Assembly: GCA_009837185.1 (NCBI GenBank)
Contig: VXUA01000054.1
Span: forward strand, 1 to 61,206
Direction: 5' to 3'
Source: Gammaproteobacteria bacterium
GTDB taxonomy: Bacteria > Pseudomonadota > Gammaproteobacteria > Pseudomonadales > Azotimanducaceae
Length of the DNA: 61,206 bases
The notes beneath the pieces are model-generated. The model searched no databases, was not told the DNA's origin, and worked only from the letters and a program-made list of their open reading frames with translations. Position 1 is the first letter of the stretch. Every line of letters begins with the position of its first letter. Of this stretch, positions 46,168 to 55,399 are shown in pieces. The position numbers and the translations under genes were made by a program.

Positions 46168-46458
46168 TTATACTAAATATTTTTTTGGCAAAAATTCGAT
46201 CTGTACACGTGTCTGCGTAGCTTCTGCAAATCGACGGAGAGTCGCGAAGGAAGGTGATACCCACCCACCTTCTAAACGTGCAATGGCAGATTGTGTAGTA
46301 CCCATACGTTCTGCAACTTCGGTTTGAGTTAGATTTGCCGATAATCGCGCTCCAATGATAGATTCAACGAGCGTAAATTGCGCGTCTACGTCCTCGTACT
46401 CCTTTTGGAATTGAGGATCTTTCATTAAGCGAGCTTTTAATTCCTGTAGTGTAATCAT
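46168..46458 (-). CDS. HigA-type antitoxin (XRE helix-turn-helix)
   Basis: 96 residues with a central helix-turn-helix: LSANLTQTEVAERMGTTQSA followed by IARLEGG and SPSFATLRRFAEATQ. Partner of the toxin encoded just upstream; the ATG overlaps the toxin stop by 4 bp (ATGA). Expected to neutralise the toxin and repress the operon. The stop codon (46168-46170) lies two bases from the IS30 right end, so the insertion may have trimmed the C-terminus slightly, but the length is normal for the family. Confidence 0.88.
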   Translation of the reverse strand: MITLQELKARLMKDPQFQKEYEDVDAQFTLVESIIGARLSANLTQTEVAERMGTTQSAIARLEGGWVSPSFATLRRFAEATQTRVQIEFLPKKYLV

Positions 46459-46778
46459 GTGATTTCCTGTTTCATTGGTTTTTGTGCAGTCTGAAGTGCT
46501 CGACGAGGAGTTTTGCGAGACTTTTTATGGAAAACGTGCAAAACAACCATTTTTCTGCCTGTTAAGGTTACGTAAATACCTCTAGCGATTCCATCTGTAC
46601 TCTTCACTCTCAGTTCCCAGAGTTTGCCTTCTAAATGTCGTACCATTGGAGCACGAAGATTTGTGAGACCGAAAGTCCTTACGATTTCGAGCGCACGAAC
46701 AATTTTCGCACGTAGCCTTGCAGGTAACTCGTCGATTTCGTTGTTGGCCAATGGAACTATCTCTACCTTCCATACCAT
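46455..46778 (-). CDS. HigB/RelE-type toxin
   Basis: 107 residues of the phage-derived Gp49-like/HigB type: MVWKVEIVPLANNEIDELPA, a basic core with HLEGKLWELRVKSTDGIARG, and VVLHVFHKKSRKTPRRAL containing the conserved KKxxKTP basic segment. This group are ribosome-dependent or free mRNA interferases. Toxin-first order with a 4-bp overlap to the antitoxin is the HigBA arrangement. A TATAAT box on this strand is only eight bases from the start codon. Confidence 0.88.
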   Translation of the reverse strand: MVWKVEIVPLANNEIDELPARLRAKIVRALEIVRTFGLTNLRAPMVRHLEGKLWELRVKSTDGIARGIYVTLTGRKMVVLHVFHKKSRKTPRRALQTAQKPMKQEIT

Positions 46779-46786
46779 GAAGGGAT

Positions 46787-46792
46787 ATTATA
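46787..46792 (-). promoter_or_regulatory. TATAAT -10 box of the toxin-antitoxin operon
   Basis: A consensus TATAAT on the minus strand, in an AT-rich, partly palindromic stretch (46785-46812), eight bases before the toxin ATG. If used, transcription would begin at or within a base or two of the initiation codon, giving a leaderless message. No strong -35 match is visible 17 bases upstream. Confidence 0.4.
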
Positions 46793-46926
46793 TCATATCT
46801 GCTATATTATTCTCCTGAAAAAGAGGATAGCAGGACGAACCACCGTTCAAACTGAACGGCGGTGTCAAAACGCAGACTATCGCTTCTTATCGCCACGAGA
46901 CTTACGCCAAGGTACTCTGAAAAGTA

Positions 46927-47943
46927 CTACTCGGATGTGGCGTAAAACTGTTCGCAATATCTCCTGAATTGTATGATTGCGTTTTCCGCGGTAGACAATC
47001 TGGGGTAAATTAAATAGTTTTTGTTTTCCCAGATTTCAAAATCTTGCGAAATGTCGGTCAGATAAACTTTGAAAAACAATCGAAGTAGCATGGCGTTTAG
47101 AATGCGTTTGGGCATCAGTCCAAGACCGGGAAAGAGCGCATTCGGTCTTTCAATGTCTTTTATCTGAATGGCCATCACGAAGTTTACAGTCTCATCGTCA
47201 ATCGGAGTACAAAGGGCGAGCTGGCGGATATAGAGCCCAGCACTGTCCATGACCGGTTCGATCATCGAAAATCCGAGTCCCCACATCGACACAGTCGCAC
47301 GGACATCCAATCTAATGCTCAGATTCCTAGACGGACCGATTTGGCGTGTCAACTTAAACTTGTTCTGCAAGAGGCGACCATCAACGTGCACTGGTGCTAG
47401 ACTTTCAACCTCCGAATAACCATGAACATAGGGGAGATGGGTTATGTCCACTCCATTTTCCGATGTCTCTTGAGGATGTGTTCGAATCTCCTGCGCCGTA
47501 TACACGAACTTCGACCAATCACGAGAATCTAGTTCCGGCAGGCACCAATCTGGTTCAGTCTGCGCAAGGTGCCAATAGGCAAAAACTACACCACCTGTTT
47601 CGAAAGTAGGATATGTCTCGAGTTCTACGGTTGTGCTCAAGGGTCCTGTAGGTGTGTTAACACACAGACCTTGTGAGTTGTATGTGAATCCATGAAACGG
47701 GCAAACTAGACAACCATCTCGTAATTTTCCTCCACGTTCTGGAGTCAAATTTGCCCCAAGATGCGGACAGATCGCTTTGGCTAAGCAAACATCACCAGTC
47801 TCGCCACGCCAGTACACAGTCTGTTGTCCCATCCACTGCTTGCTATACAACTTTCCTTTCTTGATGTTTTCACTAAATTCAATCCAATACCATCCAATAG
47901 GGAACGGTGTAAAAGGAAAGCGTTTTTTCAGTTGTTTAGCCAT
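46927..47943 (-). CDS. Rieske non-heme iron oxygenase (KshA/DAF-36-like)
   Basis: 338 residues. Rieske [2Fe-2S] ligands C59-x-H61 (AICPHLG) and C81-x-x-H84 (CPFHGF); mononuclear iron site in ENGVDITHLPYVHG (Asn163, Asp166, His169, His174). Both centres are intact. The N-terminal FPFTPFPIGWYWIEFSENIK and overall length resemble the KshA/DAF-36 group of sterol or steroid-ring oxygenases. The substrate is not established; a ferredoxin reductase partner is not adjacent. It stands alone, with a 246-bp upstream region lacking recognised genes and a hairpin (CCGTTCA-AAC-TGAACGG) beyond its 3' end at about 46841-46857. Confidence 0.85.
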   Translation of the reverse strand: MAKQLKKRFPFTPFPIGWYWIEFSENIKKGKLYSKQWMGQQTVYWRGETGDVCLAKAICPHLGANLTPERGGKLRDGCLVCPFHGFTYNSQGLCVNTPTGPLSTTVELETYPTFETGGVVFAYWHLAQTEPDWCLPELDSRDWSKFVYTAQEIRTHPQETSENGVDITHLPYVHGYSEVESLAPVHVDGRLLQNKFKLTRQIGPSRNLSIRLDVRATVSMWGLGFSMIEPVMDSAGLYIRQLALCTPIDDETVNFVMAIQIKDIERPNALFPGLGLMPKRILNAMLLRLFFKVYLTDISQDFEIWENKNYLIYPRLSTAENAIIQFRRYCEQFYATSE

Positions 47944-48189
47944 TGGACTGTTTGCTATAGCGTCGTATTCTGTTAGAACCGATAAACTGTTGGTGGATTC
48001 CTATGAATACCCTCTATCCTTGAATCGGATATTCAACACTTCTCGTTGATACAACACGTTTCGACTCATTCTTCATTTAAACGCGACTGTTCAATATATA
48101 TTTTGTAGATTCAACGCGACGCAGCGGGGAATTCTGAGCGTAGCGTCCTCATAGTGAGTGCTACTAATACGAGCTTTAGTTTGAATCTG

Positions 48190-50097
48190 TCAAAAATCCG
48201 GACAGAACTGACATAGAGCGTAAACTGTTCTTGGCTTAATCGCAAGATGATCTCTGACTTCGAGCCAAGTGTTTCGTGCCCGTTTCATCAATCTCTGAGA
48301 TTCCGGGGTAATTTGAGGAGTCCAATTCGATGATTGGGCTAAAAGATTCATGAATGGAGGCCGACGTACGAACCCGTATCTTTCTACGACATACGATTTC
48401 AATCCTGCTAGGTTAGCCGCGACCTCTAAAGCATCGTCATAACTTCCTAAGGAATCAACCAAACCATGTTCCAGCGCTTGTAGCCCGGTCCAGATTCGAC
48501 CACCCGCGATTACGTCCACTTCAGCTTTTGGTATGCTTCGTCCATTACTGACAACTTCCAAGAATGTATCGTATGCGTCATCAACGCTAGCTTGCAATAT
48601 TTTCCCTTCAGATTCCGATATACCCGACGTCTGATCAATGCGAAAGTGCCCATCGCTTGAATATACTCCATCCGTATTTACTCCGACTCTTTGAAGTAAT
48701 TCTTCAACAGTGGGAATCATAGAAAATACTCCAATTGATCCTGTGATGGTCGAATCAGATGCGAGTATCCGATCGGCACCAGCAGAAATCCAATATCCCC
48801 CTGAGGCGGCTGTATTGGACATCGACACGACAACGGGAACGCCTTGCTTCTTCACCGCTTCAACTTGCAAGCGAATCGCTTCGGATGCTAACACAGATCC
48901 TCCTGGAGAATTCACTCGAAGAACGACGGCATCGACGTTTTCTTTGATCGCAAGCTGTAAATGTTCCACGGCACCAGTAGAGTCGACGAGTTGCGAACCG
49001 TCGCCTCCCGACCAACCGAAGATGGCTCCTTCCACTGTAATAACAGCGATAGTTCCTCCTCGCTTAGTCAACGGAGCATCACTAGCAGTAGCCTCCTCGG
49101 TGATTCTGACATCTCTACTGTCTTTTATCGTGTGAAAGTAATCTTCGGTCAAAATACGAGCTGTTGATTCATCGAGTCCATCGGAGCCGAATTCTTGACT
49201 CACTGCTGCACGTAATGTGTTGGTAGTGATTAATTCGTCAACAAAACCGTGTTCTATTGCAAGTTTGCCCAACTTCGAACGACTTGGATCAAGTAAGTCG
49301 GCAAAGCCTTCAGTAAATTGAGTAACCGTTGATGGTTCGAGATCACGATTCGTCGCTATTAATTCCTTTATCGCCCGCCACAATTGATCAACGATTGGAC
49401 GGTAAGATTCACGAACGATGTCAGACATAGCATCCAATAAAAAAGGTTCCACTGCACTCTTGTACTCCCCGCTCCTAAAAGTGTTTACAGTGATATCTAA
49501 CTTTTCAAGAATAGATTTGTAATACATCGATTCAAAAGCTAGCCCAGAAAAACTCAACGCCCCAAGCTTGTTCATATAGACGACATCGGCGAATGAAGAC
49601 AGCAAATATGCGCTTTGAGAAAATTCATCAGAATAGGCATAGATGGGCTTACCAGATTCAGAAAACGTCTTGAGCGCGTCACCGATCAAGTTGAGATGCA
49701 CTAAAGAAACCCCAGCTAAGCTGTCTGGTCGAATTTCAAGCGCAAGAATACGTGAATTTTTCGCGGCATGACGTAATGTAGCAACCACGTCGTGAACGTC
49801 AGTGACGTCAGCAATAGTAGATCCTAAAAGGAGTTCAAACCATGGGTTGATATTCGGTCGCTTCTCAACGAGCGATTGATTCGGTGAAAAGACTAAAACA
49901 GAATTCGGTTCAACTTTGATTGCTGGACCCGAGAACAAGAACGCAAATATGAAAATGATCACAATGACTAGCAAGATATTCGCCGCACTAACCCTGAGGA
50001 AACGAAACACTGAAGCTATTCCGCGCCAAATTCGGCGAAGAATGTTCATTTTCTTTGGTTTTTCTTTAGGAGGAGATGATTCAATTTGGTCGTTCAT
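48190..50097 (-). CDS. sppA: Signal peptide peptidase SppA (long form)
   Basis: 635 residues from ATG 50097, preceded by a plausible AGGAG-poor leader; the TTG/ATG at 50142 would add 15 residues. One membrane helix near residues 36-57, then two tandem S49 peptidase domains, the E. coli-like 67-kDa form. The catalytic Lys is in RSGEYKSAVEPF in the first half and the Ser in NTAASGGYWISAGAD in the second; LRVNSPGGSVLASE is the oxyanion segment. It degrades residual signal peptides in the inner membrane. Transcribed divergently from the ureohydrolase gene. Confidence 0.93.
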   Translation of the reverse strand: MNDQIESSPPKEKPKKMNILRRIWRGIASVFRFLRVSAANILLVIVIIFIFAFLFSGPAIKVEPNSVLVFSPNQSLVEKRPNINPWFELLLGSTIADVTDVHDVVATLRHAAKNSRILALEIRPDSLAGVSLVHLNLIGDALKTFSESGKPIYAYSDEFSQSAYLLSSFADVVYMNKLGALSFSGLAFESMYYKSILEKLDITVNTFRSGEYKSAVEPFLLDAMSDIVRESYRPIVDQLWRAIKELIATNRDLEPSTVTQFTEGFADLLDPSRSKLGKLAIEHGFVDELITTNTLRAAVSQEFGSDGLDESTARILTEDYFHTIKDSRDVRITEEATASDAPLTKRGGTIAVITVEGAIFGWSGGDGSQLVDSTGAVEHLQLAIKENVDAVVLRVNSPGGSVLASEAIRLQVEAVKKQGVPVVVSMSNTAASGGYWISAGADRILASDSTITGSIGVFSMIPTVEELLQRVGVNTDGVYSSDGHFRIDQTSGISESEGKILQASVDDAYDTFLEVVSNGRSIPKAEVDVIAGGRIWTGLQALEHGLVDSLGSYDDALEVAANLAGLKSYVVERYGFVRRPPFMNLLAQSSNWTPQITPESQRLMKRARNTWLEVRDHLAIKPRTVYALCQFCPDF

Positions 50098-50348
50098 AAA
50101 AGAGTAGGGTACTTGTCTAAGAAAGATGGAAATTCTAGACAAACATTGCGATCCCTCGAAGCTTCATTCGAGAAGGCGTCGAAGCACCTCCTTGGATCAT
50201 GGCAAATACCCAAGTTTCGATACTTATCGGTCCTCTGAAGCGAAATTCTTCAATTCCTAACTTTAAAATCTTTTGTGTGTAGGACGAACTCTGGTTTGTC
50301 GTTACAGTACATTCCCCTAAGCGTTAAGTATTCGATCGGTTTCATCAA

Positions 50349-51311
50349 TTGACTTCAAACCAAACATTTAATCAACCGCTGTCTGGAAACGAGATGCCAC
50401 GATTCGGTGGACCAGTAACTTTCATGCGTGTTGCTGAAGGACAGATCGGTGAAAAAATTGATGCGGGAATCGTAGGTATCCCTCTTGATATTGCGACTTC
50501 AAACCGTCCAGGCGCTCGCCTAGCTCCACGTGAAATCAGGGACGAATCGCGATTATTGCGTCCCTACAACATGGCTACCGGCGCAAAACCGTTCGATTCC
50601 ATGCAAGTAGCGGACCTTGGTGATTTGCCTATCAATACTTACAACATCGAAAAGAGCTACGAGACGATTTCGTCCCACTACCAGAATATTCTCGCCACCG
50701 GATGCGTACCGTTTGCGCTAGGTGGAGATCACTCCATAGTCTTACCCATCCTGCGTGCAATGTGCGTGGCTCATGGCCCAATGGCAGTAATCCATGTGGA
50801 TGCACACGCTGACGCAAACGAGCATATGTTCGGAGAACGCTACACCCACGGTACTCCCTTTCGACGCGCAGTGGAAGAAGATCTACTCGAGTGCAACAAA
50901 GTCTATCAGATAGGACTACGAGGTACTGGATATCACCCAGACGACTTTGATTGGTGTCGAAATCAAGGCTTCCGAGTCATTGAAGCGCATGAGTGTTGGC
51001 ACAAATCTTTGACTCGTCTCATGAAACAACTGCGGGTCGAGATCGGCAACCATCCGACCTATATTAGTTTTGATATCGACGGATTGGATCCTTCGGTTGC
51101 ACCGGGTACCGGTACTCCGGAACCAGGAGGCTTGACTGTCGTTCAAGCGTTAGAAATTATTAGAGGATGTCGTGGCTTAAACATAGTAGGGTGTGATATG
51201 GTCGAAGTGTGTCCTCCTTTTGATCTGTCGAAGAGTACTTCGTTATTAGCCGCCAATTTGGTGTACGAAATGCTCTGCATTCATCCCAAGGTCGAATACC
51301 ACTCTAAGTGA
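50349..51311 (+). CDS. Ureohydrolase, guanidinobutyrase/agmatinase-like
   Basis: 320 residues, TTG start; the N-terminus then reads FNQPLSGNEMPRFGG, a pattern known from guanidinobutyrase-type enzymes, which favours it over ATG 50394. Binuclear manganese motifs are complete: ALGGDHSIVLP, VIHVDAHADANEHMFG and ISFDIDGLDPSVAPGTGTPE. The segment FGERYTHGTPFRRAVEE followed by QIGLRGTGY is typical of the guanidinobutyrase/guanidinopropionase branch. It would release urea from a guanidino compound. The exact substrate cannot be read from sequence. The stop overlaps murF by 4 bp. Confidence 0.85.
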   Translation: MTSNQTFNQPLSGNEMPRFGGPVTFMRVAEGQIGEKIDAGIVGIPLDIATSNRPGARLAPREIRDESRLLRPYNMATGAKPFDSMQVADLGDLPINTYNIEKSYETISSHYQNILATGCVPFALGGDHSIVLPILRAMCVAHGPMAVIHVDAHADANEHMFGERYTHGTPFRRAVEEDLLECNKVYQIGLRGTGYHPDDFDWCRNQGFRVIEAHECWHKSLTRLMKQLRVEIGNHPTYISFDIDGLDPSVAPGTGTPEPGGLTVVQALEIIRGCRGLNIVGCDMVEVCPPFDLSKSTSLLAANLVYEMLCIHPKVEYHSK

Positions 51312-52669
51312 ATGTGCGTCGACCCCTTTGGACTTGGAGCGAACTCTGCCACAGTCTAGGTCTGCCTGCTCAGCACGGCCCCGATATCAACGGAATTCAT
51401 TTTGATTCTCGATTGATCCAACCTGGGGATCTGTTTCTACCATTACCCGGAGATCCTGGCCCACGTTTTCGTGTCGCAGTTCGATCTGATCGAGACGGCC
51501 ACGACTATATCTCAAGTGCCGTCAAGAACGGTGCAGCTGGTTTGATCGCTAGTAGGGACATCGACAGTTCCGTACCTATGCTACGGGTTAATGACTCGAT
51601 TGATGCACTTTGGGCAATAGGAAAGTACCGACGTCACCAAATTGATTGCTCTGTTGTAGCGATCACAGGAAGTAGTGGTAAAACCACTCTCAAGACCTTC
51701 ATTCAGTCTACCACAGATGGATTTAGCGCTCAGGGAAGCTTTAATAATTACATCGGCCTACCTTTGAGCTTAGCTGTTACTCCAAAGGATGCCAAGGTAG
51801 CAATCTATGAAATCGGTACAAACCACCCAGGAGAAATCGCGCCACTAAGCACGTTAGCGCACCCCGATGTTGTGGTGGTATTAAATGTCCTTCCGGTACA
51901 TATCGGTCACTTTAAAGATCTAAAAGCATTGGAAAGGGAAAAGTTCTCAATCACGGACGGACTCTCTGACTCAGGATGCGTAGTTCTCCCATACTCATTG
52001 AAAGACACGAAATGTATCAATCAACAATCGCGTACGGTCACTTTTGGCTTTGACGACAACGCAGACGTATCGATCACGTATGTAAGAGACAACTGGTACG
52101 AATTCACGAAAGGGAATGACGGTGTTAAGGTTGAAGTACCCGGAGGAGGTCACCATCGAGCTGAAAGTGTCGCCGCGTGCGGGGCTGTTTTAACACTACT
52201 TGGGCAACGTTTGGAAAGTCTGCAACGACTTGAGACCTCTTTACCGCAAGGTCGTGGGAATATTATCAAAATTAACGAAGTGACAATCATCGACGACAGC
52301 TACAATGCCAATCCAACCAGTATGATTGCTGCGTTGAGAGAACTTTGCAAGCGACCGGCTAACGGACGCAGAATCGCTGTCCTCGCGCAGATGAACGAAT
52401 TGGGGACGCATGCACAAAAACTTCACAAAAGTATCGCACCGGAGATATCTGATATCGACATTTTGTATTGCGTTGGAGGCCTGATGCGACACCTCTATGA
52501 CATAGTAGACTCTCCGAAAGAAAAATACTTCTATGAACACGTTAGCGCGGATCTTCTTGACCACCTAGTGTGTAAGTTGAACAAAAACGACTTAGTACTA
52601 GTGAAAGGTTCAAATAGCTTCTTTTGGCACGCAGACTTTGTGCAAAACCTTCGAAAATCACTAACATAG
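51308..52669 (+). CDS. murF: UDP-MurNAc-tripeptide:D-Ala-D-Ala ligase MurF
   Basis: 453 residues, GTG start overlapping the preceding stop (GTGA). N-terminal MurF domain (INGIHFDSRLIQPGDLFLPL), ATP site AITGSSGKTTLKTF, NNYIGLPLSLA, the EIGTNHPGEIAPL block, and the C-terminal domain with IIDDSYNANPTSMIAAL. Length equals E. coli MurF (452). It completes the UDP-MurNAc-pentapeptide. murF normally lies in the dcw cluster; its placement behind a ureohydrolase and before an ABC exporter is unusual. It could be the only copy, moved, or a second one. Confidence 0.93.
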   Translation: MNVRRPLWTWSELCHSLGLPAQHGPDINGIHFDSRLIQPGDLFLPLPGDPGPRFRVAVRSDRDGHDYISSAVKNGAAGLIASRDIDSSVPMLRVNDSIDALWAIGKYRRHQIDCSVVAITGSSGKTTLKTFIQSTTDGFSAQGSFNNYIGLPLSLAVTPKDAKVAIYEIGTNHPGEIAPLSTLAHPDVVVVLNVLPVHIGHFKDLKALEREKFSITDGLSDSGCVVLPYSLKDTKCINQQSRTVTFGFDDNADVSITYVRDNWYEFTKGNDGVKVEVPGGGHHRAESVAACGAVLTLLGQRLESLQRLETSLPQGRGNIIKINEVTIIDDSYNANPTSMIAALRELCKRPANGRRIAVLAQMNELGTHAQKLHKSIAPEISDIDILYCVGGLMRHLYDIVDSPKEKYFYEHVSADLLDHLVCKLNKNDLVLVKGSNSFFWHADFVQNLRKSLT

Positions 52670-52716
52670 TTCGATCTCGAAACAACAAATTCAAACCACA
52701 AACTGAGACTAATCAA

Positions 52717-53652
52717 TTGACTAACAATAACTCAACCCTTAGCGTAACTTTTGAGGAAACCCGCAAGAAGTTCGGAACACTTGTTGCACTTGACCGTCTC
52801 AGCTTACAGATACCACGTGGTAGCGTGTACGGATTCATCGGTCCCAATGGTGCAGGCAAGACCACTGCGATGCGCATTCTCGTTGGGATTAGTAAGCCTA
52901 CTTCTGGCACAATAAAGGTATTAGATGCCGATGACGTTAAAGACGTCAGGCACCTCATTGGCTACCTTCCTGAAGAAAAAGGCTTATACAAGCGTATGCG
53001 CGTCATCGACTACATCGTTTACTTCGGTCGTCTCAATGGAATGCGTAAACGGGATGCAATAGCAAAAGCAAAAGGGTTGCTCAGTGAGTTTCAGCTTGCG
53101 GATTGGGAAAAAGAAAAGTGTCAAGCACTGTCCAAAGGTATGGGGCAGAAAGTTCAACTTATGGCAACGTTAGTGCACGATCCCATACTCATGGTATTAG
53201 ACGAACCTTTCAGCGGATTAGATCCCGTTAATGTCGAAGTAGTTCGCTCGATTATCTTGAATAAAGTTAAAGAAAACTCAACGGTCATTCTGTCCACACA
53301 CATTATGGAACAAGCAGAATCTCTTTGCGACGCTGTGGTTTTGATCAACAAAGGTAAAGCAGTACTCGAAGGACCAATTGACGAAATTCGCAAAGGAGAT
53401 GTTGTGTCTGTCGATCACGAAGGTGAAGTCTCTGTTTTTGATGGCTTGCAAGGTGTGGTTTCAGTTAAACAAATCGGTCGAGCGGCAACTCTTGAAGTAG
53501 ATCCTGAATGTGACCTACAAACATTACTGAAATCAATTTGTGAACGGACGAAGGTAACGCAATTCAACGCAAACTCTGCGTCATTACACGAAATCTTCAT
53601 ACGAGAAGTAGGAGGTTCCGAAGCTACATCCGAGACAACCGCTGATGCTTAA
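52717..53652 (+). CDS. ABC transporter ATPase (NatA-like)
   Basis: 311 residues from TTG 52717; the frame is open to 52624 but that part overlaps murF and has no family similarity. Walker A GPNGAGKTTAMRIL, signature LSKGMGQKVQL (the variant used by the NatA/CcmA-type exporters), Walker B LMVLDEPFSGLDP and a switch His in ILSTHIMEQAE. A C-terminal accessory domain of about 90 residues follows the ATPase core. It probably energises the three permeases encoded directly downstream; it overlaps the first by 8 bp. Confidence 0.93.
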   Translation: MTNNNSTLSVTFEETRKKFGTLVALDRLSLQIPRGSVYGFIGPNGAGKTTAMRILVGISKPTSGTIKVLDADDVKDVRHLIGYLPEEKGLYKRMRVIDYIVYFGRLNGMRKRDAIAKAKGLLSEFQLADWEKEKCQALSKGMGQKVQLMATLVHDPILMVLDEPFSGLDPVNVEVVRSIILNKVKENSTVILSTHIMEQAESLCDAVVLINKGKAVLEGPIDEIRKGDVVSVDHEGEVSVFDGLQGVVSVKQIGRAATLEVDPECDLQTLLKSICERTKVTQFNANSASLHEIFIREVGGSEATSETTADA

Positions 53653-55234
53653 ACGTTTGTACTCGGTTTGGCTTATTGCACAGCGCGATTGGCTAGAAGC
53701 GACATCGACCAAAATGTTTTGGTTAGGGGCGTTGCTCATGCCTGTAATCACCTTGATTTTGGCGGTCTTTGGGATGTTTGCGGCGAGTTTAGTTGGCACT
53801 TCGGTAACCGTTGGTTCTTACTACGTTGTCGATCACAGTAATGGTCTTGGACTACAAATTCGAAATGAAATCCTACGAACGGACATAGTGAATTTCTTAA
53901 CTGTTGTGGCCAATCGTGAGCCAATATCCGAAGATGAAGAAATCTTAATTGACACTCACGAAGCGATTCAAACAACGGCATTACCTGATCTTGTTAGTAC
54001 CTTTATGGAGTATCTCGAACATCCGCAACCAGACCCAACGTCAATCACAGGGGACACGCTGGCAGGGAGATTCAGCATTTGGTGGGAGAACAACAAAGAT
54101 CTTATAGTAGAACTCGCACCCACCGTATCCTTCGCGACATACCAGGAAATTCTTACTCCGAATCTAACAGAGCAAGAATTAATTTCTAGGCTCAAAGCAG
54201 AAAAAATCTTAGGTTATTTCATAATCCCCGAAGGTTTTGTTAATTCCAACGAAAATGCGAAGTTTGTCACTGAAAACATTCTGAAACAAGATCTCGCAAA
54301 CTGGTACGAGAGGTTCGCTACCCGCGTAATACAAAACAAGAAATTTGCGGAATCAGATATCAGTCGCGAGACCGCTCTTTGGTTGCTGCAACGAGCATCA
54401 TTTCAAACGAGCAAAGCTGTTGAACCGTCTCGTGATTCTCGTACGTCCACCGGTTCGAGTCCGAGTGATGCCGGAGATTCGACTAAGGAAGTTACTGTTT
54501 GGGAAACAGTGGGAGAATTCGCTCCAGCAGTGTATCAATACATCCTGTGGTTCTTAGTGTTTATTGGCGCTACCATTTTGATGACCAATACAGTAGAAGA
54601 AAAATCTACAAAGCTAGTTGAAGTATTGCTGTCGGATCTTGATTCGGTTCAGCTAATGGATGGTAAATTGATAGGTTCTGCACTCACATTGCTCACAGTC
54701 GTTGGTCTTTGGATCTTTTTAATTTCGCTACCGATCTTGGTAGCAGCCAGTATTGGTGTACCGTTCCTACCACAGGTTGCTGAATTTATTCAGAGTGGTG
54801 CTCTGAACTCCATGTTTAACCCGCTGTTTGTAGTCAACTTCGTGATTTTCTTCGTGCTTGGATTTGCGTTTTACGGCTATTCGTTGTCTGCACTTGGTTC
54901 AGTTTGTTCAAACATCAGAGAAGCGCAAATGATGGCGACTCCGATTAACTTAGTAGCAATAGTTCCATTGATTCTCATGGTTCCTATCGCGTTAGATAAA
55001 TCAGGTACATTACCGACAATAATGTCGTATATACCGCCGTTCACACCGTTTGTCATGATGAATATAGTAGCTGAGGTAGCTTGGACCAACTATTTGTTGA
55101 TTCTTGTGTGGATGACTGCGTGTACGCTGGGAGTTCGATGGCTAGCCAAGAAGATCTACACCAAAGGAATCTTGCTGGAAAACAAACCTGCAGGAATCAA
55201 AGGACTCGTAAGATTGGTAGGTGGTACTAGTTGA
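53645..55234 (+). CDS. ABC-2 type permease A (NatB-like)
   Basis: 529 residues. One N-terminal helix (about 24-50), a large extracytoplasmic domain of about 290 residues, and a bundle of five to six helices from about residue 300. Landmarks shared with the two following permeases: ILGYFIIPEGF in the outer domain and EEKSTKLVEVLLSDL, then MDGKLIGS, at the start of the membrane bundle. This architecture is that of NatB-type export permeases. Start ATG 53645 overlaps the ATPase gene. Confidence 0.9.
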   Translation: MLKRLYSVWLIAQRDWLEATSTKMFWLGALLMPVITLILAVFGMFAASLVGTSVTVGSYYVVDHSNGLGLQIRNEILRTDIVNFLTVVANREPISEDEEILIDTHEAIQTTALPDLVSTFMEYLEHPQPDPTSITGDTLAGRFSIWWENNKDLIVELAPTVSFATYQEILTPNLTEQELISRLKAEKILGYFIIPEGFVNSNENAKFVTENILKQDLANWYERFATRVIQNKKFAESDISRETALWLLQRASFQTSKAVEPSRDSRTSTGSSPSDAGDSTKEVTVWETVGEFAPAVYQYILWFLVFIGATILMTNTVEEKSTKLVEVLLSDLDSVQLMDGKLIGSALTLLTVVGLWIFLISLPILVAASIGVPFLPQVAEFIQSGALNSMFNPLFVVNFVIFFVLGFAFYGYSLSALGSVCSNIREAQMMATPINLVAIVPLILMVPIALDKSGTLPTIMSYIPPFTPFVMMNIVAEVAWTNYLLILVWMTACTLGVRWLAKKIYTKGILLENKPAGIKGLVRLVGGTS

Positions 55235-55399
55235 TAGCGCAAACACTGAGTTGTGGATGGTCATCGAGTGTGCTAGTTTTTCGAGCGGTTGAACGATCGT
55301 CTTATTACGATGACTATGACTCTCGTTGGAAAACCAATATCGTACAAGGACTTCTAAACAGGTTGTCCTTCCCCTCAATAAGAAATTCGATTTTTTTTG
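55235..55399 (+). other. 165-bp gap between permeases A and B
   Basis: No gene, promoter consensus or terminator recognised. It ends in a T-rich stretch (TTTTTTTTGATG) directly before the next ATG. It is longer than the other spacings in this operon. Confidence 0.4.
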
